This document shows positions 12,865 to 25,998 of a stretch of 64,000 nt of DNA, piece after piece. This DNA is from Ceratobasidium sp. AG-K. Its lineage: Eukaryota; Basidiomycota; Agaricomycetes; Cantharellales; Ceratobasidiaceae. Position numbers and translations under genes: made by a program. How positions within the stretch are numbered: the stretch's first letter is position 1; every line of letters starts with the position of its first letter. A model generated the notes under the pieces. It saw only the letters and a list, made by a program, of their open reading frames with translations, searched no databases and was not told where the DNA came from. The stretch lies in assembly GCA_037039685.1 (NCBI GenBank), contig JAWNGF010000009.1:1550001-1614000 (forward strand). Reading direction: 5' to 3'.

Positions 12865-15134
12865 TTACTTGCCGCCTTTCCCTTTCCCTGCCTTCTCCGA
12901 AACTGTGATCCATTTCTTTGGTACACCAAGCTCGAGTAACAAAGTGGTGACCGCCTTGACTTGATTACCCTGCACCATCACCTCGAGTTGCTTCGGCTTT
13001 TCTGGACATGGTGCCACTGTCGATTTAGAATATCAGCGTAAATAACTAGTCAGGGAAGCATAAACCAAATGTTTCAGACTCGAGTAAAGGTCAATATAGG
13101 GGCAAACGGACTGAACATGTGGATAAGCATGAACGCATATAGCCATAGACCTCAGGTTTGGCACGGTCATGCGGCAAACGAGACATCGAAAGCTGATGAA
13201 TCCAGTCACTCACCGGTCGTGCTGGAAGCACATCGTTTCCTAAGTTCCTCTGATAGGCCTTCTGGGTCAAGGCCGAACACCTCAAAGCCAGTGATTAGCG
13301 TGACAACTTTTCGTCCCTGTCGTATCTTGGTTTGGACGGCAATAGGTGGCAGGGAGCCTTTCCTATATACATAGTTAATGATGTGGATGAGATAGAAGAA
13401 TGAGTTGGACCCACTTGAAACCTCCAGTGCCGCCAACCCTCCACATGGCTTTCATATTCCCACACAGTCGCTCGACTAGTTCACCTCTCTCCACGAATTC
13501 CTTTCCTTCCTCCCCCTTCCGAATTAGAGCCCGCGATAGTACGTCGTCCAAGACAACGAACTTAGGATTGGATGGATGTTGTAGGTTGTGTGTTGTAATG
13601 TATTTCGTCAGGAGTGGCCTCAGAGCGGCAAGTGAATAATTTGGCGCACTGCAGATGTACCTCATCAATGACCTCAGCATACACGAGGGGGGGTCTATTC
13701 ATACCTTTCACCACACGCTTCAAAGAACCCTTCTGTGCCGGACTCAGGGAACCATACTTCCTCAACCAAGATCTCCTTTCCTTTTCCTCGCTCGCCTTCT
13801 GCAGTCTCTTTCCCCTTCTTTTCCTCAGCACCAACAGTCTTCCATCCCCACTTTTTGGCCTCCTCCAACGCTGGATGCCCTATGTCCACTGAAAACACTA
13901 GCAATTCACCTCTAACCTCCTTCAATTTTACGATTCCGTCTTTTTCTATAGTTTTGAGGAACGGCGCGAGCTTCTTCTGAGGGGTATGTTTAATGTCGAG
14001 GTGGGATAGGAAGGTTTGGGGGTCCAGTGATTGGTCTGCTTCCGAAGATGAGGGGAGAATGGGACGAGCTGGACGTGAGGGCAAGATATGCGAGGAGTAA
14101 AAGGTAGATGCCGGGATAGGGAACGTAGATGATTCGAGTTTCGCGAGTGCAAAGAGGGTTGTCGCTCGGAGCGTTGTTTCCACTTCTAATGGCGCCCACC
14201 ATAGTCAGACCAAACCCCCAAGACACGCAATTATAAGCTCACCTTGCGCAGTCGGCAGTCGACTCTCGGTTGGTGCTGGTATTGAGGTCTCCTCGACGGG
14301 CACCGAGCTATCTTCGACGTTGATTTCCTCCACACCCTCCGCAACCTCTGCGACTCCATCACCTTCTACCTGCACCTCCTGGCGCCCTTCTGGGGGTTCC
14401 GTCTTACTTCCCAGTGCCCAAAGCGCATCACCAGTTGCATGCAACGTCACAACTGCTTTGCCCTTCTGATCCTCATCGTCCTTCAACTCGGATCCATTGA
14501 TCGCCATCGAACCGACCACAAGAGGAGTCGTGCTCCGGTACTGCGTAATCGCGACCAGCTGGCCTTGGGTAAGACTAGGTATTATGGGTGAGGGAACCAC
14601 TCCAGGAATCATGAGGTCTGCTCCGCCTGTTACGGTGGTGGGTTGAGTAGGGTGCGCCGAGACACAGAGGGCGAACCGTGCCTACTAGAATGGGGATAAC
14701 GGCCGATGGAGTGGAGATTGTGGGAAGGAGGGCGGGAAGTCTCCATAGCGTGTATACTGTTGATAGGGAAGCAAGTTGGTGAGGTACTGTGTGGAGTAGG
14801 AGCATAGAACATACCTGTCGGGACTAAATTACTTTGCCCTATCGCTCCTTTACCCATCGCAAACCAAAGTGGTTCTTTGTCGACCGATGAATACAACACC
14901 TACAGAGTAACTTAATCATTGGTAACTCTAGTTATAGCTCTCGGCTTTCAAACTTACCCCAGTCTCGTCCAAATGCGTATCGAACTTGCAACTGACAATC
15001 CCTTTTGGTACCAATTCATCCACGACTGCTTCCGCAGTAGGGAACAGCACTATAACACGCTGCCTAAGTATCTTGATATCCGAGCCACGAAGTGCTGAGG
15101 ACGTAAAGATCTTGTGAGGGGGTTTCTTGAACAT
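12865..15134 (-). CDS. eukaryotic translation initiation factor 2D (eIF2D/Tma64, ligatin-like)
   Basis: eIF2D delivers or releases tRNA on the 40S subunit in GTP-independent initiation and ribosome recycling. The start at 15134 gives MFKKPPHKIFTSSALRGSDI, then a DUF1947-like region (VIVLFPTAEAVVDELVPKG). A PUA domain follows, with ADLMIPGVVPSPI and LTQGQLVAITQYRSTTPLVV. An acidic, Pro/Glu-rich linker leads to a winged-helix/SWIB-like middle (GIVKLKEVRGELLVFSVDI). The C-terminus is a SUI1 (eIF1-like) domain: RQGRKVVTLITGFEVFGLDP, LEVMVQGNQVKAVTTLLEL and GVPKKWITVSEK, ending in a Lys/Gly-rich tail. The domain order matches the family throughout and no lesion was seen. At least six introns are spliced by eye; the junction near 13700 is the least certain. 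Confidence 0.9.
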
Positions 15135-15381
15135 CGTGGTTAGGACGAGACTTGGAGCCGCTGACTAATACACTCAAATGAGGGTCGAATAACGCCACAT
15201 ACAAGTTGGGTGATTAAAACTCAACTACAATTCATTTTCTAGATAATGCAAATCCAAAATAATAAATTACGTTCATAAATGGCGTGAGATAGGTTCGTTC
15301 CAAGTGTCCAACCCATAAGTAACATAACCGATACAACGTAGTCCAGGTCTATTCGGTCATTCATAGGAAAGCCATGCGATT

Positions 15382-17768
15382 TCATGTGCAATTGTCCACC
15401 AGCCTGTTCTTTGGTATAGTTTGCTTAAAGTCGTCTACCCAAGTGGTGAGGTTGTAGTTCTGGTATGCCTCGTTGTACCTGCGGAACAAAAGCGAATGTC
15501 ACGTCAGAACGAAAAAGCTTCTCCAGAATGACGTCGGGGCTTACCTCTGGATGTACTCGGCAGTAGGGAAATCAGGTGGATCACATCCTAGGTTCTTGGC
15601 ACCCTTGGGCTGATACACGCGAATCCAATCTACGAGCATCCACGCGGGGAAAACCAAGTTGACCAGGTCAATTCCACCAAAGTTGGGTGAAATACCCAGG
15701 TTAACAATCATGTACTAATAACGAACAGTGTCAATTGGCTGAAAGCTCGGCCAAGGCAGAAATAACTCAGATACGTACCATGGGTTCTTCAGGAACTGGT
15801 CGCGCTCCAATCTCAACTCGCGGATCTGGGCCCATGCCTGCTCCGCGTAAGGTCCAGGCGGGCTTGTTGTCATTTATCCAAGTGATGTACCCATCCGTGC
15901 CGGGTTTGTACTCGAACCCGTATACAGCGAAGCAGCCCCCGCCTTGGGTATAGCAATTCTATGGCCAGAACGTGTCAGTCATAACCGACATAAATAATCA
16001 GTTACGTACCTGGTTGGTGTCCCCCAAACCACTCGTAGTCATCTGATACACACCACCCACGTATGTGTTAAGCTTAGTTCCTTCGGCGTATATCTGCATA
16101 TTTTCCCTAGGCCCAACTCAACCTCAAACAATTACACGCCGAATAAAGTGGTACTCACGCGCTGCTATTCCACTGATATCCCCAATTGTATGGTGCCCAT
16201 TGGCCTGACATACTCACATGCCCAATACGGGTAACAGCGTCCACTGTCGCCTCGATCATATCAATTTCAGGCGCACTACGGCCGACAAAAGTGCCGTCTG
16301 GACGGATAGGGCCCGGGTGAGATTCTCCCGCGCAAGTGCACGCGCTAAGACGTTGACCAGGCAAAAACGAGAGGACGCCGCCAAAGGCAGGATCGCCGTT
16401 TTGGGTCGCAGCGATCGGAGTGCCGTCTGGGCGGGTTTGATTCGGTAGAGTGCCAACGTCACAAGTGTCCTGTACTCGGGTTACTACAAAGTGAGTCATG
16501 GGCGAGGGAAAACTCACGTAAGTGTAAGGCCACATGCCGTCAAGAGTGGCTCCATAACCCGCGCGACCAAGGTTACCCATTGCCCATACCGCCGGCCACA
16601 ACCCATACACATCACTGCGTCCAGGGAGAGAGACGTTGGCTTTGTACATGCCAAGATGAATACACTTCCCACATGGGCTGGATGACTACTTACCAACAAA
16701 AAACCCTCCCGTAAAACAAAATTTGTTCCACGATTGTATCATACCACCCTTGTATTCCATCCCTCGCCATGGGGTCCTCTCTAACGTGAGGTTCAAAAAT
16801 CCTCCGGATGTGGTCACCTGGTCGGGGGAGTACCACTCCAAATTATTCGTTCCCCTATTAAAGTGATAAAGTTACTTCGACTGGATCCTGCCACGGGAAC
16901 CCAACCCTCAACGTACCAATAATGATAGTCGGTAGCTTCCCAGTAAGGGTCATCTCCTGGATAAAAGGTACGTCCGTCGACATTGAATTCGTCGCTGAAA
17001 ACCAAGTCCCACTCAGAGCCATCCTCCAGCGAAACGTGTGTGTATGCTTCCTGGGGCGTATCACGGTCGATGAGGGCCCTCATACTGGGTATCTCGGGGT
17101 ACTGGCCGGTCTCATTGAGGCCGCCAATTCCATCCTCTCCGCCTTCACCTCCACCAGAAGCGTTGGCGCTCTTCTTGACCAAGTGAATTATCAACGGAAC
17201 TCCAGCACTGCCGAACAAAGATTTAGCGCCCAGACGCGCCCGAATTTCAATCAACTTACAACAAGCCAATCAACGCGATGGCAAGGAGTAGGATGCACCC
17301 AATATTTGCCCAACCTCGAGCGGAGAAAATTGTTCCAAATTTGTAAACGCTGCGAGCGTCTGGGTCATGCAAGTCGTCGTCTGCTTCGGGTCGCCATCGA
17401 GCCGAGTAGGATCTCGATGCAGCCCTAGAAGTCGAATAGGACCTCGAGGGTTGGGTGTATCGAGCCGAATAAGTTGGTGTAGGTCGGTAGGGGGCTTTAC
17501 CCTGCGTCAAGGAATGGATAAGTTGTGAAATGGTGGTTACCAGTGCAAAAAAACTTACCAGTTGCGAGTATGCCCCGGCACCACGCACCGCTGGCGAGGG
17601 TCGCTGGGTGTGCGCAGATTGCATGTCTCTTCGATCGCCCAAATGCCCAATTGCTGCCGGCTGAGCCAAAAGAGGTACGCTAGAGCTTTGTCCTGTCTCG
17701 GGATACGAGTATGGGGGATTACTGTCGCTCCCCGAGGGGCGATAGCGTTTTGAAGATACACGTCGCAT
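15382..17768 (-). CDS. SKN1/KRE6-family beta-glucan synthesis protein, copy A (GH16)
   Basis: It is a type II membrane protein of the secretory pathway needed for beta-1,6-glucan in the cell wall. The N-terminal cytosolic tail (from MRRVSSKRYRPSG) is rich in Ser, Tyr and Arg. A single membrane segment (GWANIGCILLLAIALIGLL) follows, then the GH16-like lumenal domain. Motifs in order are [94 protein letters not shown] and the catalytic-type motif APEIDMIEATVD. The C-terminus has [20 protein letters not shown] and ends NRLVDNCT at 15382. All exon junctions keep frame. It is the first of three paralogs on this strand, and its N-terminal tail differs from those of copies B and C. Confidence 0.92.
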
Positions 17769-18747
17769 TGCGTCACTGCAAGTCTGGGCTGGGAAAGAGG
17801 ACGAGAGAAATGGCGGAGAGAACGTGGTCCTGCGAACCTCATTATGGCCTCGAAATGTAAAAGCGCCGCTGACTCAGCCCGCCACCCAACAGTGACAAAG
17901 GCACCGGTGAGCGTCTAAAGCCTGAATTAGGTTAGTAAAGTTTGACGTTGAACTTGATCGACACGTCAGGCCGAGATCACACAAAGATATTGTTATGAAA
18001 GGCAAAAGTCTCGCCGAAAAATGGCACCTGGGATAGAGCTTGTGCGTGTTTGGATAAAGCTTGTCGTTTGTAAATGGAATTACCCCAAGCTACATCCGAG
18101 AACAGCAAGAGATCCAAGCCTTGGCAAAGGCATCAGCCGCGTCCTCGGCGCGTGAAACTGACGCGTCAACAATGCCAAATACCTCGTGATCATTGGCAAC
18201 ACTAAATTAGTCACGCCCAGGCTGTCCCTTGTTACTTGTAACCGCGCAAGACCCACCGGTACAGCCAACCCCGCGAAATAATACAGTCGAAAGAGATAGA
18301 CGTTGTTACTAGGCTAGGAAACTCGTATGCAAAATTTTCATGGTGGAAGTATGCGCCAGGCTTCCATGGGTGGATGTCACGATGTTCGCCTGCTACCCCC
18401 ATTAGCAAAATCCGGCTGGTCTCCGGAGCCCTCCAGCGCTTGATACCTGTGGGAGTGGGGCCTCCTTTTCGAGAACGCCCCAGGGACCTGGGAGGTAAGT
18501 GCGCATGTTAGCCACTCTCATTGACCTCCGCATCTCTTGGAAGGCTCCTATTTTCGGGAGCATTCCTAGGACTCACTGTCCAGTGGATTTCACGGGACGT
18601 TCTTCCACGAATCCAATGCTACTCCGTCGTCAGCTCTGCTTCACGCAAAGAGGATCTCAACTCTTTGGTGAGTGCGATTCAATATCTAACCCACTGACTA
18701 TCTTAAGCAAGAGAGTTTCATATTGACGACTATATCGATATTGAGAG
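17769..18747. other. intergenic between SKN1/KRE6 copy A and the NLR-like pseudogene
   Basis: No gene is supported. The interval contains the promoter of copy A next to 17769 and the 3' flank of the NLR-like gene. No TATA element or repeat was identified with confidence. Confidence 0.45.
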
Positions 18748-21700
18748 CTACATAACTGGACAGCCATTGTCACGTTGAGACTCAACAAACGACACAAAAT
18801 CCGCCTCGACCTCATCTAACTCATCATCGTCCATCTCCACCTCGCCCGGGTCACCCAGCATGCTCACCATATCCGCAATACCCCGAATATCCAGCGGCGG
18901 CGGCGGAGCATCAAACAAGTTGCCAGAGTTCCTTAGAAAGGCCGTAGATATTTTGGACACGAGCAAGTCTTTCTCTCCCGAACGACCCTCCGTGAATCTC
19001 CTCATAGCGTCGGGATGCATCTGCGCCATCCACCCACTCAAAAATCGCCGAAATTCTGACCCCCCTGAAAAATTGCCCTGACTCTCCTCGCCATTTGTGG
19101 TATCGGAATGTGGGTTGGAGGTTGGGTTATCGGCATGTCCCGACGTCTCTGCCTTAAGTTTTTCGTACTCCTCCGTCTTCCCTTGAGCAAAGTATGTGAC
19201 CGACAAATCGTACTGAGGCATCAATGTTGCTGGATTGCTCGGGCCCAGTATTTTCTTCGATGTGTTCAGGGCTTCAACTTGCAGCAACTCGGCCTCCGAC
19301 AATCGTTCGTCCAAATGATAGGCTAATGCCATTATAGCGACATAGGGTATCATCTCGGCAAAGTGTTCACCCAGAATTCGTTTTACGGTTTCGACGACCA
19401 GTATAGTGAGTGATTCTGCCTTGGCTGACCGCCCCAAATTGTGGTATATGGTAGAGAGTTCGAGTGTATTGAGGAGCACGGTAGGATGTTCGCTGCCCAA
19501 TGTACGTGATCGAATTTGGAGGACCTCGGCTTTCAGCTCTTCTGCGTCTGACCAATGCCCTAGTCGTTTGCAGTCCATGGCAAGCTTATCCATTGTTTGG
19601 CAGACATCAGGATGTTCTGGGCCAAGTACTCGCTTTTGTGCCTCTAGGACGTCCACTAGTAATGGCTTCCTTTCGGTTTGCGGCCCTGGTTCTTTATAAA
19701 TCGATGCAAGGTCATAGGTGAGACAACGCCGTCCGGTGATCGTCGCCGAGTAGCCGCTTCTGGATGTTCCAGAGCTCAACCTGCAGTGCCTCAGCCTTCC
19801 CGAATTGAAAGTGAAGCCGATAACTGGATACAAGCTTCTCCATGCACTGGAGAGTTTGATGATGGTCTCCCCCGAGCCGTTCTTTACTCGCTTGGAGAGA
19901 GTGTTCTAGAAGTGGTGCTTGACACCTGAACATGAATCCTATGGCTAATACGTCGCACAGGTCCGTAGCTAGTGTTGGAGAAATCAAGACGTCGGAACCC
20001 AACAGGGATACTAGGTGTGGTAACAGTCGTAGGAAATACTGGTCCTGTGGTTCTGATTCCTGGTCCACGCACAGAGCCAACACCCATGCTGCGCATTCAC
20101 GAGCGCTCTCGGCGTCGGAAAGAACCCCTCGACACCAAGAATGTACGAGTGGATGCATTGAATAAGTTTGACCAATTGGATCGTAGTCGAGCAATGAGAA
20201 TGAGCGTAGATCGCTAGTCAACTCCTGCCACCCAAGAGTGTCCCAAGTCTTGTTAGGCGTTGTAAGAGTCCCTAGAAATTCTGCGGCCGCGTCTCTCATC
20301 GTAGTCTCCTGTTTATCGAGAGGAATCACCGGCTGGTATTGCGTTATCTCGATTGCCGCGGTTTCGAAAATTTGTGTAGGTATTTCATCGTGGTGCATAA
20401 ACGACATCACCCCCAACAGCTGAGCAGCACCACGCAATAGGAGGGGGTTTTGGTAACTGACGTCCCATGTAGCATATGCAGTCAACTTGTAACCATCGGT
20501 TTGGCTAACACGTCGAGTCCGGAGCAGTCTCTCGCGAGAAGTCAAGAAATGGTCCAGGTAACCGTTCAGGGTGCATTGGGTTGAATGTATGTATGCGCCT
20601 GCCTGCACAATGGCTAATGCAAGGAAGCCAAGTTGCTAAGTAAAAAAGGAAATCAACTAAGAGAAGTCCATCAGAGCTGAATTAGGCAAAGTACGCACGT
20701 CAATCAGGAGGCTCGCTTCCGTTCGGGATTTATGAGACACGGTCACACCAGATGTCTTGAAAAGCAATGCCAACGCTTCTTTTCTTCTCATGTTGCCTAC
20801 GCGACAATGAGAGTCAGGGCTAGGCGAGTGGACAGTCATGTCTCGATTGCGAGTCGTGATCAAAATATGACCATGAGCGCATCTTGGAAAGTATTCGCAT
20901 AAGTCGATCGCCGGATCGTTCGCGTTGTTGTAGACAATAAGCCACCGTTCCTCCTGGGTAGCGAGCCACTCTAACGCCGCTTCATAGGTCGCACCTACGT
21001 TAGCTTTCTTCCCAATTTGACCGAGCCCAGTCTTGATGGTCTCATGTGTGGTCGCATCAATGTAAAATACATCCCAGAACCTGCGACATTTCGTTTAGTC
21101 TACGGATTCTTCTCATGGCGTTTTTTCACTTACATTTTTTTGTACCGGTGTACAAACATCAGCGCTAACTGGGTCTTGCCAGAACCGCCAAGCCCATATA
21201 ACACAAAAAGGCGACGTTGGTTAGACTGATTAAAGAAGTAAGCCCGGAGTTGTTCGATTAAATCTTCTCTCCCTGTGAATGCTGGGGTTGGTGCAGGACA
21301 TCTTCCAAATGACACCTGATTTTGTGATATCAAACCGAGGTTCCCGTCTGTTTGTTGGCAGTTGCAAATGATCGTCAGCAAGCAAGGCACCGACGTAGCT
21401 AATTGGGGACACATACTGAGTAACATAGCCGATTCCTTTCCATTGATCACGGCTTTTACAGCATCGTTTAAGCGAGCGCTGATTAACGTACCCGCCAGGT
21501 ATGCTTTTGTATGCACATGTAAGTCAGATAGTCGACTTGTGTCATACTGGTAAACGTCTTGGTTGCCTTGTTCGGGATTGAACCGGAAGTATAGGTTCGC
21601 CGTATGTCAGAACCGCACAGCCACATCCTCATGAACTCGTTCGCAGTCTTTTGCAATAGCTTCCGCCGCAGCGGCAATTTTGGCTGATACCGAGTCCAGT

Positions 21701-22597
21701 AGTCCCTTTGGCTCCCGAATGCGTATAGGGTGACGCCGGCCTGCTCCAACGCTGACTCCGCAAGCGGTGAGCCGACCAGGGTAGGCTCGCCCCACTTCGA
21801 CGAGCAGCTGTGCTGTGGGATTATTGCAACCCATCCCGGCTCCTATATACGATGACTCTATATCCCCATCGCAAATCGTCTTACGCTTGATAACACCCGG
21901 TGTCGCCGTAGTAATTCGTATGGCCTCGACTATGGAGCATTCAGGTCCTTGATTCTCCGTAACACGATAACTTCGGATACCAGTTGGAGTCCCAGGTTGT
22001 ATGCTGGCCGTCGTCATCGCATATACGGCTCTGAGACAATGCCAATCGAGCGTTATACGAAAGAGAGATATAAGCCTACACTTTACATGCTGAAACCTTG
22101 TCGCCCGTTACTATCATCGACTTGTCGGGATCATCGCAGTGCTTCTCCACCAGGGTTCTGAGCACCCTTTCTAGTTCGGCTGCTCGATCGTGTGGCTTGG
22201 CTGGCCTCTTGTCAAATACGCGCTCCATAATATCCAGGTAGCAGCGAGTCGCCTCATCAATTGACAGCCTCAGCCTACCCAGCAGGATAGCTACGAGCCT
22301 AGAACGTCGTTAACTATTAGAAACTTGGATTGTTGGATTTAACTCCTACCCTCCGGTCCCAGTGCCGCCGATTAGCTGAAACCAATCGCACGGTAGAGGG
22401 GTAGTTTCTAGCCCCAGGTTGTTCTGGATTCGGCACATGAGCTCGCGTATGAAGATGAGCTCGCTAAGCACGCCGACCCCATCGCCATCTGCGCGAAAAG
22501 CTCAAGTCAGTGCTGTTTCAAGAGTCGACAGAATGTACACACCAAGCGAAAGTATGCGCAATCCGGCGGGTTTCGACTGTTTTTGACTGAGTGACAT
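18748..22597 (-). pseudogene. NLR-like protein gene (patatin - NB-ARC - TPR), decayed
   Basis: Fungal NLR-like STAND proteins sense non-self or stress. The start at 22597 gives MSLSQKQSKPAGLRILSL, then a patatin-like domain. A TGA at 21607-21609 interrupts a frame that continues after it with HTANLYFRFNPEQGNQD. Next comes NB-ARC with Walker A GLGGSGKTQLAL, WLIVYNNAND, HILITTRNRD and LGFLALAIVQAGAYI, then TPRs of the LGPEHPD type. A one-base frameshift near 19717 separates LLGDDHRTALSH from YDLASIYKEPGP. Key residues are also altered. The patatin nucleophile motif is GGTGTGG (usually GTSTGG), its oxyanion motif is DGDGVGV (usually DGGGxRG), and DG[GA] is replaced by GAG. Walker B reads YNNAND where DNAD is usual. 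The C-terminus is acidic and ends CPVM. The two frame lesions could be sequencing errors, but they fit a pseudogene. Confidence 0.8.
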
Positions 22598-23682
22598 TGG
22601 GAGTCACGCTGATTGAGGTTTGTGGTAATGTAGTTGTGTCTAAAGGGGGATTGTGGTTGTAGTAGGCGAGCGCAAGAAGTGTTTATATGTCGCTACGCCA
22701 CAGGGTTCGGGGGACATGGTGGCCTTGGCGTCCAGACAAAGCGCCTGTATCACAGCCCGTGCCAATATAGGTTCGCCTTCAGGTACCAGTGTCGGAAATC
22801 TTTCAACCCATTCAGCGACTGATTACGATCTAGCGATCGCTTAAATAAGGTAACAAGACTTAAGAATTGTCTCATTTGGGGCGGAATGCCAAAGTGACCA
22901 AGTAAGGCCACAGCCATCCATTTTGACATACAGGAAGTGTCTGCCTTGAACGCGTCCTAGCAGTGTTCTAGCATTGCCAAACGGATATATGACTGCCACA
23001 ATCAGATCGAGCCTCCAGTTGACCCCACGTATACGTATATATATATCGGATCGAACTTGTATTCCAGGGTTTCGCCAGACTGGCAGTAGAACCTACAGAA
23101 CGCATGACAAGAGAAAAAGGTGTATCGCCGGTGCCGCCAAATCAATGGTTACGAAGCATCCCGTGATTGTGTACGGGCGCCGTGGGTCTGTGGCCACGCT
23201 GCACAGAGTGACAAGGTGTGAGTCAGAGAGGGACTGACGCAAAGACCCTTGATCGCGCCAGTGGTGAATTATATTGCACTGGCAGCCAAGTATTCGGTAT
23301 GACGCAGAGGAAACAGGTGCTATTCTATGCTACCAGGGGGGACACATACCTTGCTCGGTGAGCTTAACATACCGGGGCGGGGTTTTACTCTCTTTTCCGA
23401 CGGGCGCAAATCAAAGAATCATCGTAACCACGTAGGTTCTCCCCAGTCATCCCCTAGCTTGGATCGTCGCAATAGACTTCAGGATAGCGTATAGGAATGC
23501 GCGAGGTTGACCAACTCAATACGATTAACACGTTGACTTCCATAAACAAGACAAACAACTGGCGCATCCAAAGAGCGTGACTAAACCAACGAAAGTAATA
23601 AAACAACAACGGGTATATGCGTCAAGCAAACAATCCCAGCCCGCTAGCCAGAACGCCGTCCGCTGAACCATAAGAAAATACA
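22598..23682. other. no gene supported; short TA-rich run
   Basis: The interval lies between the start of the NLR-like gene and the stop of SKN1/KRE6 copy B. It has only short open frames. A small alternating purine-pyrimidine run (TATATATAT) occurs near 23037-23046. The promoter of the NLR-like gene must lie near its left end. Confidence 0.4.
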
Positions 23683-25998
23683 CTAGCATTTATCCACCAG
23701 TCGATTCTTCGGAACAACTTGCTTATAATCGTCTACCCAGGTAGTAAGATTAGGGTTCGTATATGCTTCAACGTACCTATACCCCCGAAGGACCATCCCA
23801 AACATTAGCATACATGTCTCAAACACCACGGCACGGACGAATATCTTACGTTTGAATATACTCGGCAGTAGGATAATCTGGCGGATCACATCCTACGTTG
23901 TGTGCATCCTTGGGCTGATACACTCGAATCCAATCGACCAGCATCGATGTGGGGAACTCGAGATGTTCGAAGTCGATTGCGCCAAAGTTAGGAGAGATAC
24001 CCAAGTTGACGATCATATACTAGCGAGTTGTGTTAGAAGGGCGCCTGTAATGACGTGAACCTGAAAGACCTACCAGGGGCTCTTGAGGAACCGGCCTCGC
24101 TCCAATATCCACGCGTGGGTCGGGGCCCATTCCAGCGCCTCGCATCGACCAGGCGGGTTTGTTGTCATTGACCCAGGTAATGTAACCATCCGTGCCAGGC
24201 TTGTACTCAAATCCGTAGACGGCGAAGCACCCGCCACCTGGAGTTTGGGTATAGCATTTCTAGAAATCGAACCGAAACATTAGTAAAATTGCGCGAACCC
24301 GAGGTGGAAACTAATAGTTACCTGGTTTGTAGTTGACAGCCCGCTTGTGGTCATTTGCAACACTCCTCCATGATAAGTATTCAATACCGTCTCGTCCGAG
24401 TACATTTTGATGTTATCACTATTCCTATTCAGCGCTCATGCTTTCAAGGAGGAATGAAGGACTCACGAAGTATTAAACCACTGATATGCATAATTGAACG
24501 GCGCCCACTGTCCAGACATACTCACATGCCCGACCAACGTGGTAGCATCAACAGTTGCTTCAATAACATCAATCTCCGGGGCAGCCCGGCCCACAAAGGT
24601 ACCATCAGCACGTTTTGGTCCGGGATGTGATTCGCCGGGACAAGTGCATGCGCTGAGACGTTGGCCTGGAAGGAACGAAAGCACGTTGCCATTGTAAGGA
24701 TCTCCGTCCCGCGTGGCATTGATAGGTGTCCCATCGGGAAAGGTTTGGTTTGGAAGAGTACCAGCATCGCATGAATCCTGTTGATCGTTGAGCTAGGCGG
24801 GTACACAAGGAGGGAGTTACTAACATAAGTGTAAGGCCACATGCCGTCAACCGAGGCACCGTATCCAGCACGGCCGAGGTTGCCCATTGTCCATACAGCT
24901 GGCCACAGTCCGTAGACCTTGCTAGTTCCAGGCAAGGAAACGTTCGCTGTGTGAACCAAATCAGCTAGAAATCCGGCAGAATACCGTGGCGACATACCAA
25001 TGTAATAGCCACCAGTGAAGCAAAACTTGTTCCACGACTGAATCATGCCACCCTTGTAATCAAGACCTCGCCAGGGTTGTTTGTCGAGGGTGATATTGAG
25101 GTAGCCATTCGAAGTGGTAACCATGTCCGGCGAGTACCATTCCAAGTTATTCGTCCCCCTATTCGACTGATCAGTGCCCGCCTCCAAGCGAGACTAAAGA
25201 AATTACCAATAATGCATATCGACGGCCTCCCAATAGGGGTCGTCACCGGGGTAAAAGCTCCTTCCCTCTTCGTTGAATTCGTCGCTGAACACTAGATCCC
25301 ACTCGGCCCCGTCCTCGAGAGACTTGTGCATGTAGGCGTCGCTAGGCGTGTCGCGATCAATAAGCCCGAAATTCCCCGGCATCTCTGGGACTTGTCCAGT
25401 CGCATTGATTCCTCCGAGATTGTACCCTCCCAAGGTGGTTAGTGATTTCGTGGTATAGTGGGAGACTATCGGGTACCCGGCACTGCACATTGAGTACAAA
25501 TTAAGCATCTGACATCAGTTGCTCCGGCATTACTCACAATAAGCCCACCAAACCGGTGAACAAAATCGCAAGGCATCCCAGATTGGCTAGCCCTCGCGGC
25601 TGGAGCATAGATCCTCCAAAATCGGACTTACGATCGCGAGCGGGGTTTGGACGATGCAGATCATCGTCTGGCTCGGGATGGTCATCCAAAATATGGGAGC
25701 CCCATTGCGTAGGGTCGGGAGCCAGTGAGTACTTGGACGAGTACGACACACCAGGTCGGGGTGATTTCTCCTGCATAACCAGGACACACGGTTGAGCACA
25801 GTACGAGTTCGAACCCAGTCAACGCACCGAAGATGCAGGCTTTTCGGCCTCCGAGGGCGGTTTCATGTATGCCGCTTGTATGGGGCTGGCACTATTGGAG
25901 TGAGGCGGTGGGATTTCAAGGAGTGGCACATTTGGACTCTGGGTCTGGTTGGTGTTTGGGGAGTAAGGACTGGGTGGTTTGTCGACAAAAGACGACAT
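23683..25998 (-). CDS. SKN1/KRE6-family beta-glucan synthesis protein, copy B (GH16)
   Basis: This is a second membrane-anchored GH16-type protein of beta-1,6-glucan assembly. I place the start at 25998, where [20 protein letters not shown] opens a proline-rich exon. It splices in frame (donor GTGCGT, acceptor ending TTATGCAG) onto [20 protein letters not shown]; a later start at 25776 would lose this tail. The membrane segment is [18 protein letters not shown]. The lumenal domain has [82 protein letters not shown] and [12 protein letters not shown]. It ends with [40 protein letters not shown] and C, with the stop at 23683. All junctions keep frame. It is closer to copy C than to copy A, judging by [12 protein letters not shown] and KQV[VI]PKNRLVD. 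Confidence 0.92.

Noticed and set aside
13562..14226. Several overlapping frames on both strands within the eIF2D gene
   Set aside because: Only one minus-strand frame gives the continuous eIF2D domain order; the others are shadows of Ser/Pro- and Lys/Glu-rich sequence.
23030..23050. TA microsatellite
   Set aside because: Only about five dinucleotides long, within chance expectation; noted but not called a repeat.
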